Below are positions 47,735 through 60,442 of a stretch of 64,000 nt of DNA, in pieces. Both the position numbers and the translations under genes were made by a program. Under the pieces are notes generated by a model. The model did no database searches. It was given only the letters and a program-made list of their open reading frames with translations, and had not been told where the DNA came from. The DNA is taken from positions 22,320,245 through 22,384,244 of the forward strand of contig OX637289.1 in NCBI GenBank assembly GCA_951799445.1. Reading direction: 5' to 3'. This stretch comes from Pseudisothecium myosuroides (lineage: Eukaryota > Streptophyta > Bryopsida > Hypnales > Lembophyllaceae). Position 1 is the stretch's first letter. Every line of letters starts with the position of its first letter.

Positions 47735-50700
47735 ATGCGGAGAATATTGAGTGCTTCTTTTCACATCGAGCGCTCTATAGCGAATCGTTTGGGCTTATCC
47801 GAGTATCCCTGTGCTTGCAAAATTTGTAGAGGAGCTCGCTTGAAGAAAGTGAAAGTCATTGCAAGGCACCACAGGCTGCATGGACGAGATAGGTACCTCA
47901 TGTATCCAGTAATGGTAAGTAGGTTTCATTGTCTGTTTTTGGAAGTGAGGGGTCTTGTCTTTGCAATCTGATTAGCTTGTTGTCAAATGGAAATCTGCAA
48001 TCCAACACTTTTCTGACAAGTGTGCTTGAAACGTCTAGGATATATATGCATGCACTGGGAACTAAATGGTGTCACTGTACCATGTATAGCTTGTATATTG
48101 CTACGTTTGTCTGGTAGTGGAGCACGAACTGTCAGTCTGAATCAATGAATTGTACCTCGAAGAATGTCTGCAATTGTTCGAGGACTCACTGGGCTTCAAA
48201 TGTTTGTGGACAGATTGTAGACGGTCAGAATGTTCGTGGTCCGGTCTTGCATGCAGACAAAGAGCATGAGCCATATCGTCGACGGCAACATGAAGAAAGA
48301 GAAAATGGATTCACGTGGCCCACGAGGACTGTGGTTGATGTTGAAAATATGGCGAGGGATGCGTTTGGTCGATTTGACAAAATTCACAATGAGGTTTTGG
48401 ATGACGAGAGCATGCCTTTTGTGGATGGAGATGACCTCGAAGACAGCGGTCAGTGGAATGAGATGAATTTTGAGTACCTAGCCCAAGAATGCAGTGAAAA
48501 AGTTTTGAAGGCAGTACTCTGAATCGTCTTCAATGTGGCATTGTGTTGTTTTCTCTCTGCAGTTTGTATTCAATACCGCATATTTTCATGGATGCCTTGT
48601 TGACGTGGATAGCGGGAGACCTTCTGCCTACTTCTAATTGTTTTCCTAGAACATCGTATGAGGTAAAGAGGATGTTGATGAAATTAGGCCTAGAGCATCG
48701 GCAAGTGCACTGCTGTCCTGATGGGCATGTTCTGTATGAGGAAGATAACGAAGACCTGAAGGAATGTCCCACCTGTCAACAACCTCGTTACATTTCTGGA
48801 TCTAATAGTGTCCCTCAGCGGGTGGTCCGTTACTTTGATGTAGTGAAGCACTTACTGAGGATGTTCAAATGCCCGCAAGTAGCGAAGCACATGACTTGGT
48901 ATGACAGTCACAAGTCCAGGGGTCCCCTCATGAGGTCTGTAGTGGACAGTATGCAGTGGAAGAACATTGATCGGCGATATTCAGATTTTGCAGCAGTTAA
49001 GACGAATCTCTGTCTTGGCCTAGTAGGGGATGGGATCATTCCATATAAGAATAATGCTATGAAGCATTCGACGTGGGTGTTACTGATTACAATATACAAT
49101 CTCCCTCCTTGGCTCCTGACAAAGAAATTTTTCATATCTTTGGCCGTGATAATTCCTAGCCACACAGCTACTAGCGCAGGAAATATGGACATCTTCCGTG
49201 GACCTACAGTTCGTGATCTACTGAAGCTCTGGAGAGGTGTGCAGGCAATAAACATGTCTGCGCCCGAGGGGCAGAGGGTCTTCACTCTCAGAGCCATATT
49301 AATGTGGACATTGAATGATTTCCCGGCCTATGGGCTTTTATCTGGACATCAAGTTTATGGGTACAAAGCATGTCCTCCTTGTGGACCAGAGACATGTGCC
49401 GAGCACGCAAAACTCTTGCATAAAATGATTTATCTAGGTGGAAGAAGGTACCTTCCACATGATCACCCATTTCATTGGGCGGGAGCTGCATTTGATAATC
49501 ATGAGGAGTGGCACATGGCTCCACAAAGACCTACAGGTGAAGAAATTCTTCGATGGGGGTCTGCAAGAGATGAGTTCCTCAAACGGGGTGGCATCGAAAA
49601 TTCAAGCGCAGACCCTGTCAAACTTCATGGTGTGAAGTTGAGGAGTGTGTTAAATGACCTGCCATATTGGAAGGTATGATTTTCTGAAGGTTTTGTATGC
49701 AGTTTATATCTGTTTCTGAGAGTGACTATGACAGTAGGGTAGAGTACAGTCTTACAATGGAAAAGTGCACCTTGCATGTTCTGACGCCAGGGAAATTTTT
49801 TGTTTACTGATTTATTGAAGGTAGTTAATGTTACCTACCTTATGAATGCCTGAAAAGGAGTACTTGTGTGACGGAATTGAGTTTGGAGCGCCGAAGAGTA
49901 ACTAGGTACATATGTTTGAGTAGTTTTTGTGAACACGGTTACGTGATAGTGTGTAGTCATTATAATGGGGAGGAATATATGTAGCAGGAAGAACGGTCGT
50001 GGTGAATATAATTTTCTATGAGAGTTTTCGCATGAAGTGCCGCGACCGTTGAAGTATGCAAACGTCATTGAACATATCAATGTAAGTTTGTAATTTCAAG
50101 GCTTGGGAAGTCAAACGTCCAATGCTGTGAATTACATTGAAATGTCACATTAAGTGACACTATGTTCTGCGATTAACTACTTCTGTCGATTGATGCTTAC
50201 TCGATTAATATTGGAGGTGGACGTGGATAGTCAATGACCGGTGTGTTTGACGGAAGGCCGCAATTGCTCACAATCATTTTATGGCAATTAGATTTAAAAA
50301 TAAGACGCCTGTAATGTGCACCCTTTTGTTTTGAGCACAAATGAAATGGAAAAAATAAAGGTGCACGTCTTAGGATGAGGAGTGAAGCGACATGCTTGGA
50401 CAGAGGTCTATCGAAGCTTCTCAAAAGTTGTATGCATAATTAAAAACCTCAATATTTTAGGGCTCATGAACTTGTAGACCTCAATGAGGATATATGAAGA
50501 ATATTGTGTCATCTTTCCATATATTGTGTCGAGAGTGTGGGACAAGAAGATATAAGAGTCAGTATGGGAACAGTGTGGAAATTGTTAGTTGAAATTTCAT
50601 ATGTGCTTATCTGTTGCTAGTGAACGAGCTATCAATTTGAGGACCTTATTTGTGGAGCAAAGGTTCGTATGTGAGGACAACAGTAAGGAATTTCTGACCC

Positions 50701-53010
50701 CACAGCTTCTGTTACACTACTTATGCTTAATAAACTATTCGGATGTTTTAGTTAGTATAGGTTGATGTTGGAGGTGAGGAAGTGTTTGTAGCTGTTTGCA
50801 GTGGACCTACTTATTAATTTCGACGGAATGGGAGGACGCGTTCTGCTTTGTCCAGTGTTTAAAAAAAACTCACCAGTAATGGAGGCTAAAAAGAGGATTT
50901 GTTGTTATTTTCGAATGCTCGCAGGACCATCTTGTGCGTCATAACCTTGATGTGATGCACTGCGAAAAGAACATTTGTGAGAATTTTCTGAAGACGACTT
51001 TTGGCGATAAGGACTCCCCAGCTGTGAGAGCAGATATGGAAGCACGGAACATTAGACCACATCTCCACCTTCAAAGAATTGGATTAAACCGCGATAAGCT
51101 GTATATGCCAGATGCTACGTACGTATTATCGTCAGAGGACAAGGCAAAAGTGATGCGAGTGTTGAAGTCATTGAGAACACCAACACATTATGTGGGTGCA
51201 TTGCATACAAAAATCAGTGGAGGAAAACTTTCGGGCCTCAAATCTCATGATTATCACGTTCTCCTCCAACAAGTCCTTCCGTTGTATTATCGGAAGATTT
51301 CTAATAAGTCTCTTGCTGCGGTCTTGATTCGATTGAGCAGAGTCTTTAGGAGGTTATGCGCAAAGACAGTGAATGCTGAAGATGAACATCAACTAAAGAC
51401 AGATTGCGCTGAGACTATGTGTCTATTGGAAAAGGAGATGCCTCCTTCCTTTTTTGACATAATGTCACATCTCCCTAACCATCTAGTTGAAGAGCTTTTT
51501 TTGTGTGGTCCTGTTCACACGAGGTGGATGTACCCGTTTGAACGGTACTTTAAAACATTGAAGGGATTTGTACAGAACTTAGCTAAGCCGGAAGGTAGTA
51601 TTGCGCAGGGTTATCAAGTGGAAGAAGCGCTTGGATTCATTACGGAGTGTATGTCAGAGTATACGGGGACATCACGAAGAGTTTGGGACGATCAAGAGGA
51701 GCCTGCAATGGTCGACGAAATTCTGGAGGGCAAGGGCAAGCGAAGAGATTTATGTGTGGAGTTGAGAGACGCGATGCATGAATTTGTCTTGGACAATGTG
51801 GTTCACCTCCAACCATACCGAGAGTGAAGCCCTATCCTGTCATTTGCCTGTTTATGAAAATGTATAGGGCAATAGCTATTTTTGGAGTTGGAGCTGCTGA
51901 GAAGGAATCTGTTTAGGCTCCTACCTAGAAACACAGATGTGCAGAGTCTTTGAAGAAGATGGAAATACGAATGTGTGGTCAAAAATTGTGGCTTCTGAAC
52001 GAGTTAGTTGTCTGCAAATGCCGCCATTGATTTGAAAAGCACGGAAGTGATACTGTTCGGAAGTCTTCTGAATTGAATGTGCAAAATTTTGAGTTTAATC
52101 ACTTCCATGAATTTTGTGGATATTTTTCAGGCGGTTTGAAGAGCTGTCCCAGTAGAGGACGTCAGATCGGGCAGAATTTCGGAGCACAGAGGGGCGCAGT
52201 AATGGGAGAAGGTTCACTTCGTATCCTCCAGAGTTAGAAGAATTACCACCGTTTCCAAAATGGCTGCAAAGGGACATTGAGGTTGCTAAAGAGAACGGTA
52301 TAGCCATCCTTGAGGACGTAGAGGACTCCTCAAAACCACCATCGTTGCAAGCACGTAAATTCAAAAGCATGTATGCATATGGGTACCACTACCGGGTGAA
52401 GACTGCAGAGGAGAGCATGAAGACATGTGACTCAGGGGTGTCGGCTATTTTCCGTAGACCATGTCGATCAGGGAGGCGAGATCAGAACCCAATTGATGCA
52501 GCACTAGAGTATGTAGGGCACATATTGGAGATTGTGGAGCTGAATTATGGGCGGCACTGCTTAGTGCTTCTAGTTTGTGAATGGGTGAAGGCAAATTACA
52601 TGGGGAGGAATGCGACAGTCAAGAAAGATGAATGGGGATTTACACTCGCAAATTTCAACTCAGTTGAACCTTATGGATATGAATCTCTAGCTTTTCCAAT
52701 ACATTGCGATCAAGTTTTCTTCTCAGAAGATGAAGATGAGCCTAGATGGAAAGTGGTGTTGCGCACGGAGGTCAGGGGTCGAAGAGTAGATAGCAAGATG
52801 GAAGAGGAAGAAGAAGCTGAATTGTTCAGAATGGGACGGGACTCAGACTACCGTGGATTCCGTGATGCAGCCGTCATTCCAGAGACAAATCCGGAGCCTC
52901 TTCATACAGGCAGAAACATCTGCATGAATGAAATACTCGGAGACAGGATTGACGAAGAAGCGACGGCTCTCGATAGGAATGTTGGCGAGTCATCAGAAGA
53001 TGACAATTGA
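47735..53010 (+). pseudogene. CACTA (En/Spm) tnp2 transposase, with DUF4218 and DUF4216, disrupted
   Basis: Proposed exons: 47735-47914 (zinc-finger-like N terminus with CACKICRG and HHRLHGRDRYL), 48214-49673, 50925-51823 and 52131-53010. The second exon holds the tnp2 core (PF02992) with LVGDGIIPYKNN, NDFPAYGLLSGHQVYGYKACPPC and a C-terminal LPYWK. The third opens with RHNLDVMHCEKN, then DUF4218. The fourth is DUF4216 (GYHYRVKTAEES, CDSGVSA, RWKVVLRTEVRGRR). Two lesions are visible: the frame shifts at 48514-48519 (the upstream frame stops at 48520-48522 while the conserved frame resumes at 48519), and an in-frame TAG lies at 52153-52155 just after the third splice junction. The enzyme would mobilise CACTA elements; this copy looks non-functional. 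Confidence 0.85.
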
Positions 53011-53234
53011 GGTGCGCACATGTATATGTTGCTGAGATGTAAATGGTGTAGAGGTCGAAGAGTTTACATGTCTTACAAATACTTGTTGCACGTTCTACTA
53101 TTTGCTTAGGAAACCAAGAAGATGAAAAGACGTTGCTGCAGTGGATAAGTTGGAGTAATGTCATGACAGGGAAGAAGTCCTTCAGTATGTTTTCATGAAA
53201 TTCAAGTAGTTGAAATGAAAATTTAAATTCGACG

Positions 53235-55530
53235 ATGGAAACGCCCCTGGAAAAATTGGACTGCAGAGCGGTTTTTAGTGCCATCCAATATGTTTGGAGT
53301 GACAAATGTAGAGGGTCATGTCACTTTGAAATCTTGTCGTCCTTTTTCGGTGAGGATGAGACTTATGAAAGTGAAATGTCAATATTCCTTCGGGCTCAGA
53401 GATTAAATGACCAGGTAGGTGTCGCCGATGTCGTCAATGAATAATGAGGGAACGCAGATTCTGATATCTATATTATGTGCAGGTGAAGGAGTGGCAAGTA
53501 TGGGCTGCAGGATGGGCTGTGACATTTGAAAATATAGAGCTGTAGTTTTGGTAGTGCGGAGGTCTCCTAGGGCAGTAGTTGAGTACATCGATCTAACAAA
53601 ATTTTCAACCAGAGGACATAATTTCAGGAGCTCGAATATTGGCGAGGTCATCCTTCTTGATGGCTATGTGGTTGTATTCACTAATTTGTGAAGGGGATTC
53701 AGTTCAGAAGGAGTAGGTGATGTGCAAGTCCAAAGTAGTGGTCAGGAGGAAGCTTTCTTACAGGGAAAGAAGGAAGTAGGATTAAGCGGTGATGACGTTG
53801 TTGTCATTGCTGAATCTGTTAAGTGGCAGTTCAGAAGTCCTAAGGGAGCTCCCACAGTCCTCATGTTTTTGTGAGTGATGTTGAATATGTCCAAAAAATG
53901 GACGTTAGTGGGGGGTCTAGCAGTTCTGGAAAATTTCGTGCCTTTCGATACGGAGTAGTAGTAGCTTCTCATGGTCGGGTGGAATATAGGGCGTTTGTGT
54001 CATGTTCATGTAAATATTTTTATGAAGCGAAGCAACAGTGAGTTTTATAGATCGACAAAGTGAGCACAAGCAGGAGAAAAAAATGTCATCGGCGGTGTCA
54101 GTTGGTGAGAATCGTGTCCACTGACATCAGTACGTTGTTGAAGATGGCCCTCAAGGTGCTGAAGAGGAAGGTGGGGCCGGATGGCGCAACCATTCTTCAG
54201 GAGCGGTTGTGCATGGATAGCAAGGGACTTGAAGGAAGGACCGGGGAGGCCATGCAATGATGATGCTGACATTGTAGTGGCGGCATTGTCATTGGAATTT
54301 GTGTATGGTCAAGCGAAGTAGGCGTGTATGTTTCCAATTTCATTCTGACAGAATTAGAGAGAATCACGTATGCAGAGACGGTGCCTACAGTTGCACGTTG
54401 TCCACAATCTGCTGAAGTGACATTCAGAATGAGCCGTGTACTTTTGCCAGCTGTGGAACAAGGGTGGAACAACAATTCAGGCGGAAACGGCAAGGTTCAT
54501 TAATTTGTATGGAAGACGACGGCGTTACTCACAAAATCACGAAGTAGAATGGCTGCTCCATGAGCGGTGACGGCATCAGTGGTAGGTGCATCTTGCGTAC
54601 TTCTTTGCTTTCAGGGAAAGTGTCCAGGTAGTAGTGCTCCAAGTAGCTCGCTCTGTGTCTGCATTCCAGATTCTTACAGAGTAGCACGAGAAATTGCCAG
54701 GTCAAGTAGGCCAGAGTATTGGATTTTCTTAGTGAATGATGCCGTATGCTGATGATGTGTTTTGAATTGGACAGAGAACGGTGATTTGATTTGCTGACCA
54801 TGCCCTTGACATTTGGAAAGACAGACGTAGTGGACGATGCTTGCTTATTATGGAAGATTTTGTTTCACAACACACATGGGTTGCAGGCGTCGAGCCCTTA
54901 TATTTTCAACACACATGGGGAAGGTGAGCTCCGAAGTTTCAGGGGAGTATGCGGTGTGCAAACGAACATCATGTGCTTGTGACAAATTTATTGCTGCAAT
55001 GTTGGAGAGCATCAGTGCTAGTCGTTTGGTATTGACAGTCGTGGTGTTAGAGACAAGGTTTTGTCCACATTGAGGAGGACAGTACCATTTCAGGCTCTGT
55101 GCACTCCAATTAAATGACTCGAGGGTTATTGTTTGTAGGGATCAGCAGGAATGCAACGTTCTTGGTGCATGCAATGAGTAGTAGGTTGTAGTGGATGATG
55201 TGGGTGATTTCAGGATGCCTTTTGGTTAAGGCATTTAGAGTAGGAAATGCATGTGGAATTGCCTTCTATATACATTGTCGTTGCAAGGGAAAATTTTTGT
55301 ACCTTCCGTCTTTGGATGGATTGAAGTTCCTTTTGGGGGTGTACATCCCATTAACCAGTCATTGGAAACAAGTATGTTAATCCATGAAGATGACATTTTC
55401 TGTACAATGAGTGATAAAGACTGAATCCTTTTGGGCAGGACAAAAGTGCAACTATACATCCTTCGTCTTTTGTTTTCGAGTGAGCACGTCCTCTACAGTA
55501 GTTTGGCTTGTAGTCATTGTTTCTGCATTT
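53235..55530 (+). pseudogene. Degenerate 3' part of the CACTA element, possible Ulp1-like fragment
   Basis: Several short plus-strand frames follow tnp2: 53235-53414 (charged, closing at a GTAGGT donor), 54567-54752, 54791-54982 and 55195-55380. The last ends in GVYIPLTSHWKQ directly before a GTATGT donor and resembles the His-Trp block of Ulp1-type (C48) cysteine proteases, which often accompany plant CACTA elements. No continuous frame joins them and I cannot place the Asp and Cys of the catalytic triad. The Ulp1 identity is tentative. Confidence 0.3.
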
Positions 55531-56454
55531 TTTAGAAAATGAATGTCACGGTGACAGAAGACATGATTTCCATGGTTCGCAACCTATCATTTAAGGATTA
55601 ATAGTGTGTTGTAAAAAGAGAAATGCAATTTTGAATATGCAGATTATACTACCTGGGCAGAGTATCATCACTTGCAGGGAAGTGGAAGCCGCACAAATAC
55701 CCTTGAAAACTTCAAATTTGAAGGCGGCAGTTTGGTGTCCAGATGTCCTACAAACCGAAACATACTGGTAAAAAATTGGAAGAATTGTTGAAGTAAACCT
55801 GGCTGTTTTCTTTAAGAGAAGAAGGATTACTGATGAGCATCCACTGTCGAATTTAGAGGTGCTGTGGCAGAGGACCATGCTGCGCATGGTATTAGAATTT
55901 AGAAGTCTATATTTGAAAATATCGAGGAAAATAATGTTTGCCACTAGCTCAAAGAAGAAATTAAAAAAGCAAAAGCAGTGAATGCTTTATGCAGGTGACA
56001 TGGCAGAATAAACCATCAGCATTTGAGCTTCCAAGTAACTATTTTTATATGTACAATGCATGGATCAACAGCACAAAAGCGAATCATGGTCAACCTTCAA
56101 CAGAAACCTACATAGTTTGACTAATCGCATCATGAACCGTCTAGAACAGCAAATACTTGTTAAATTTCTGTCATTTCGGTCGCCATATTCTAGTAGTGTC
56201 AATGCAACTCCTAAAGAGGGAGATGCACCTTCTCCCCGTGACTCCAATGTATTTAGAGAAGGAGGAGGTGGTAGGGTAGTCTTGGTGATGGTTCCAACTT
56301 GATTACTCCAATTGCAACCCTTGATTGCCTAGCTGTCATATCAAGAGATCAATTGAAATTATATTGGAAAACAATCGTCGCCACAATCAATAACTGGATG
56401 AGAATTGCATAGACTCATAAGTACACAGTAGTAGAAAACGCAGGAATTTTGACA

Positions 56455-56568
56455 GAATTCTATTGATTTGGTCGCGTTGTCCCGGTCACTGTTTTGTTGA
56501 TTTTAACAGAAATCTGTTAAAATCAAAAGAACAATGACCGGGACAACGCGACCAAATCAATAGAATTC
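56455..56568. mobile_element. CACTA-like hairpin (MITE core)
   Basis: Arms of about 50 nt starting GAATTCTATTGATTTGGTCG are nearly perfectly inverted, with a short loop near AACAGAAATCTGTT. Just outside the left arm is CAGTAGTAGAAAA, which resembles a CACTA terminus; the right flank is less clear. The arm string GGTCGCGTTGTCC is shared with the CACTA-like end at 27433, suggesting members of one family. Confidence 0.7.
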
Positions 56569-57432
56569 TATGTGACAATGAAAATACTCTAGAGAAATCA
56601 AAGAATATGAAACCTCCTTTAATAAATATGAGTGATCTGAATAGTTTTAGCATGAATAATAACATGTAAGCCAAATTCCAAAGTACCTTTGAGCATAGTG
56701 ACACAGATCAAGCTTTGCCTTTGGTGGCATCAAAGCAAGACGCTTGCAAAACAACTCAAAGGCAACTCCAACAACCACCACCCGTTTTGCGCTCTTTACT
56801 GAGCTTTGAGGCTCTAATGCTAGTGAAATGATTCCAATTCACTGTTACCACACAATGCAATCGTATTTGCTAAGCCCTTATATCTAATAGTCATAGATAT
56901 AATTCTTCTCTATTTACACAAAACCGTGCTTGTGTACAAAATGTATTTATAACATTAGTATGAACTTCTAGGATTCTAATGTGGCATTTACAATCCATAC
57001 TCAATCTTGCAAATAATCTTGTAAATTTACATATTTTGCCTAATCTACAAATTGATTTTCCATGAGCATCATCATAATATTGATCCACAAAGAGTTACAC
57101 TTATATTGCATGTGTGGCCTTTCTATGCACTAGATATTCCACAAAAAAAAAACCACATCGACCAACCCTTGATAATGCATTTACAAACAGCAATTGGCCT
57201 AGCAACTCAACTATACAAAAACCAAAGTTCACATCCTAAACAGGGTTATAAACTTTCATATTACTTCATATTGTTTTCTACAACAACTAATGTGAACATG
57301 CTCTAAGAAAAACTCCATGTCAAAATGAAGGGTGACAAGAATTTGAAACACGTGACTCCTCAATCAAGGTGGTGGCGATCATGAAGCTATCTATTGATGA
57401 AGAACATAGAAGTAATATATGGATGCTTTAAT

Positions 57433-57663
57433 TTATGCATGGAATTTATCAATGGATATGAAAACTGTTGGGTGTGAAAGGCTCACAGTTTGAGGACAAT
57501 CAACTGTCTCACACGGGGAGTGGTAAAGGCTTGCATGCCTAAGGTCGGGAATGTAGATCATTGCCGGCCTTCCTCCTTGTGCCTTGATTTCAGCCCCATA
57601 CAATGCCTCAAACCTTGTCGTGAACTCTAAATCAGCTATGCGAACAAGACTCAAAGTGCCCAA
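57433..57663 (-). other. Protein-like open frame, unrecognised
   Basis: The frame of about 76 codons lacks an ATG at its beginning. It encodes a well-mixed, globular-looking sequence (LEFTTRFEALYGAEIKAQGG, IPDLRHASLYHSPCETVDCP) unlike the AT-rich chance ORFs around it. It could be a decayed exon or a fragment carried by a transposon. I recognise no family. Confidence 0.25.
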
Positions 57664-58550
57664 AATTTAAAATCAAAAACCAAAAACAATTACCAAAAAA
57701 ATCAAAAAGTTTAAAAAAATCCAAAAAACTTGCAAGCTGATACAGCAGTCACGTGTGAAGACTATAGACATGTCAGAGTGACTGCTTTATCATTTGATAT
57801 GGAACATATTCAAGTGAAGCTAGTTAAACTTAACAAAATGAGGCCTTGGGCTTTACCAAATTAGGCCTAAAGGAGTGGTTGTATAAATAAAACTTGACAT
57901 TGTGCATACTAAGAAAGCACTTTCATAGCAAAAAGGTGAATTTAGGATTGAGATTTTTACAAATGTTCTTGACAAGATTGTTGATTTGTGTATTTATTTA
58001 GAGGATTTTGTGAAATGTATGTCATCCTCATATTTTCCTTACATAGGACTCTAAATACGTAAAAAACGCCCTTTCAACAACCATATCTTTTTTTCCATGT
58101 CACATATTATCACAGTAAAAATTTCTATATTTACTTTCCATTCCAAGCTTTAATTTTCATATTTTCAGTTTTCTTCAATTCTATAACCTTCATTGTGAAA
58201 TACAGTCTACAAACACAGTTCCAACCCTTTTTGGCATCAACCTCCTTTAAGGGTTAAGGTGTTAAGCAGTCTTGAATACATCACATACTGATTAGGGACT
58301 TTTTGCACTCTATTTCTATTCATTTTCTTACCACCACAATCAATGTTGGTCTACCTTATAACTATAGTTTTGTCCAAGGTTATGACTATGGTTATGACCA
58401 TGGTAAATATAACATGCACTTGGCCATATTTTGCTAGCATGATTTATCAAAGCCTCGTAATTTCTGGCTTTTGGCTTGCTTTTGAAGCAATTGTCCAATT
58501 ACTAAATTTGAATTTTCTTATGTCTATATTCAAAGTACTTTTGGATACAC

Positions 58551-58686
58551 TTTCAACGATAGTAATTTCAAGTTCTAATTATATGTAAGTAGAAAGTTAG
58601 AAACACATTTGGAAGGCGCTTTCAACGATAGTAATTTCAAGTTCTAATTACATATAAGTAGAAAGTTAGAAACATATTTGGAGGGC
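58551..58686. repeat. Tandem duplication, period about 69 bp
   Basis: Two near-identical copies start TTTCAACGATAGTAATTTCA at 58551 and 58620. Each runs through AGTAGAAAGTTAGAAACA to ATTTGGA(A/G)GG. Few differences separate them, so this duplication looks younger than the one at 131-368. Confidence 0.88.
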
Positions 58687-59405
58687 ATATATACCAATTA
58701 AATTGAGAATGTTACAAGATAGGAAGCCCACTGTTGACCATTTGGTCACTATGCATAGTTTCAATTAATTGATTACATATAAAATTTCACATGTATTTTG
58801 GTCAATTCATTTTTTAAAAAGGAAAGCCACATTATAGGCGGTCAAAGCAAACTTCCACAACTCTCCATTCTAGATCCTACAAGGATAATTCTTGCTCTTT
58901 TGGATGCTAATGTACACAATTTTTTAATTTTTATTATTTTTACAGCTGTAAAGTAGATAGACAAGCAATTGTCACAAGGCAAAAGGAGATTGCAACAAAA
59001 ACTATCCACCTAAAACCTATCGCATGTATGAAATGCAACAAAAATTATTTACCTACAACTAGATCACATATATGAAATGCTATAAGTCTGGGCTCGGCCC
59101 TTCATTTCAAAAAAACTGTAAAAGGTAGTGCACGCCTTAAGTACCACCAAAACAAATACGTATCCACAATCCCATTTCCATTTCCCATTGTCCTCCCATT
59201 CCCATTGTCCAGTTTATTGTAGTAAGTCTCATCGTCATCTAGCTTGATCTCTCCCTTCAGAACTACGCAGCACCACAGCATCTTCAGGCAGATACCTTGA
59301 TACCTTGATGCCAGTCAGGGAGATTAATCTCAAGCGGGGTTGCAGTTGCGGGTGTCTTACACAACTCCAACGCATAGGACAGTACGTGAGAAGATAGACT
59401 TGAGC

Positions 59406-60442
59406 TTAAGCTGCACCTTGACGCCTCCTCTTGAACGTGTCCATGATATTCTTGATCTGCTTCTCGAAAGCATCCACTTTGTCGATGTTGAACTCTTTGG
59501 GCACCCGCTCCCGCGGGACTCGCAGATAGGGAATCATCCGATGCAACACGTCCTTGTAGTGCTTCAGTTTCTGAAGTTGCTCGGCAGGCATGGGCTGCAG
59601 AGCAATCACAAATAATATAAACCCAATTCAATCAGGTCATGGTGCCCAGGGGGTACTCAATAGTCAAAGTGTTCCAATAGTTGAAGGTGATTGATTATTA
59701 TTAATTGATGGTTTGAATGTCGATCTCTAGCTGGGCAAAACACAGTATCACCGATCAAGTCATTCTAAGTTTCATTCATTTGGTGAAGGAAGTCTAGCAC
59801 TTTCTTCAGACCAAGACAGATTAACTAAACAAGTCCATGTACTGTATCTATGCGCGCTATCTGTGTGAACGGTTGGGCAAAGGGTTAAAACCTGGTTGCT
59901 TCGGGCGGTCAGCATTCCATAGAGCTCAATCATATCCTCCAGATAGGCATTTTTCAGGTCTTGAAGCTACAAACAAAACAAACAAAAAATTTAATATGTC
60001 GCCAAATACAACAACAGCAACAGCAACTTCACATAATTGTTTCTTAGAAATACAAGCTTGAGTCCAAGGCATTCTGTCCAGTCGACATTAACACACCTTG
60101 GACCAGACGTCTTTCTTGTCGTCGTCGGGGCTCCGCGCTACACTCATCCCGTGGAATCCAGGTTCTACAAAACAATTGATCGAGTTCATCAGTTCTCATC
60201 GATCGGTAGTCTGCCCTAACTAATTAAAAGAGAGTGCAAACGTCGGTTTCCTGTGGCGTCCCGTGAGAGCGCCCTCGTTGGAGAGTTGATTCGTCACAAA
60301 CAGAGAACAAAAACTCCATAATCACAGGCAGCAAACCCCAAAAGCTCAAACTGCAAGAAACCTACGATGCCATCCCCAAAGCAAGTTAAACCCCAACTCC
60401 CTCCGATTGCGAGAGAGGCGACTTACTTGCAGCGTAGTTCAT
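59406..60442 (-). CDS. Short Mediator subunit 15-like protein, 4 exons
   Basis: Exons 60442-60427 (only 16 nt, MNYAA), 60164-60097, 59966-59892 and 59594-59406 join in phase and give 115 residues. The protein reads as a charged linker (RSPDDDKKDVWSK), a helical segment (LQDLKNAYLEDMIELYGML) and a helical block (EQLQKLKHYKDVLHRMIPYL ... VDAFEKQIKNIMDTFKRRR). This pattern matches, from memory, the coiled-coil region found in plant MED15-like proteins, which are tail-module Mediator subunits that contact transcription factors. No KIX domain is present, so it may be a stand-alone short paralogue. Its start lies 612 bp from the divergent alpha-COP start. The family assignment is moderate; the gene structure is strong. 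Confidence 0.72.

Larger units (their letters stand above)
55531..59405. other. Spacer between the CACTA block and the MED15-like gene
   Basis: AT-rich DNA with a hairpin at 56455-56568, a tandem repeat at 58551-58686 and one protein-like minus-strand frame at 57433-57663. Otherwise only short chance ORFs. I did not find the right end of the CACTA element here. Confidence 0.45.

Noticed and set aside
48908..49297. Minus-strand 129-codon ORF
   Set aside because: Exact shadow of the conserved tnp2 core on the plus strand.
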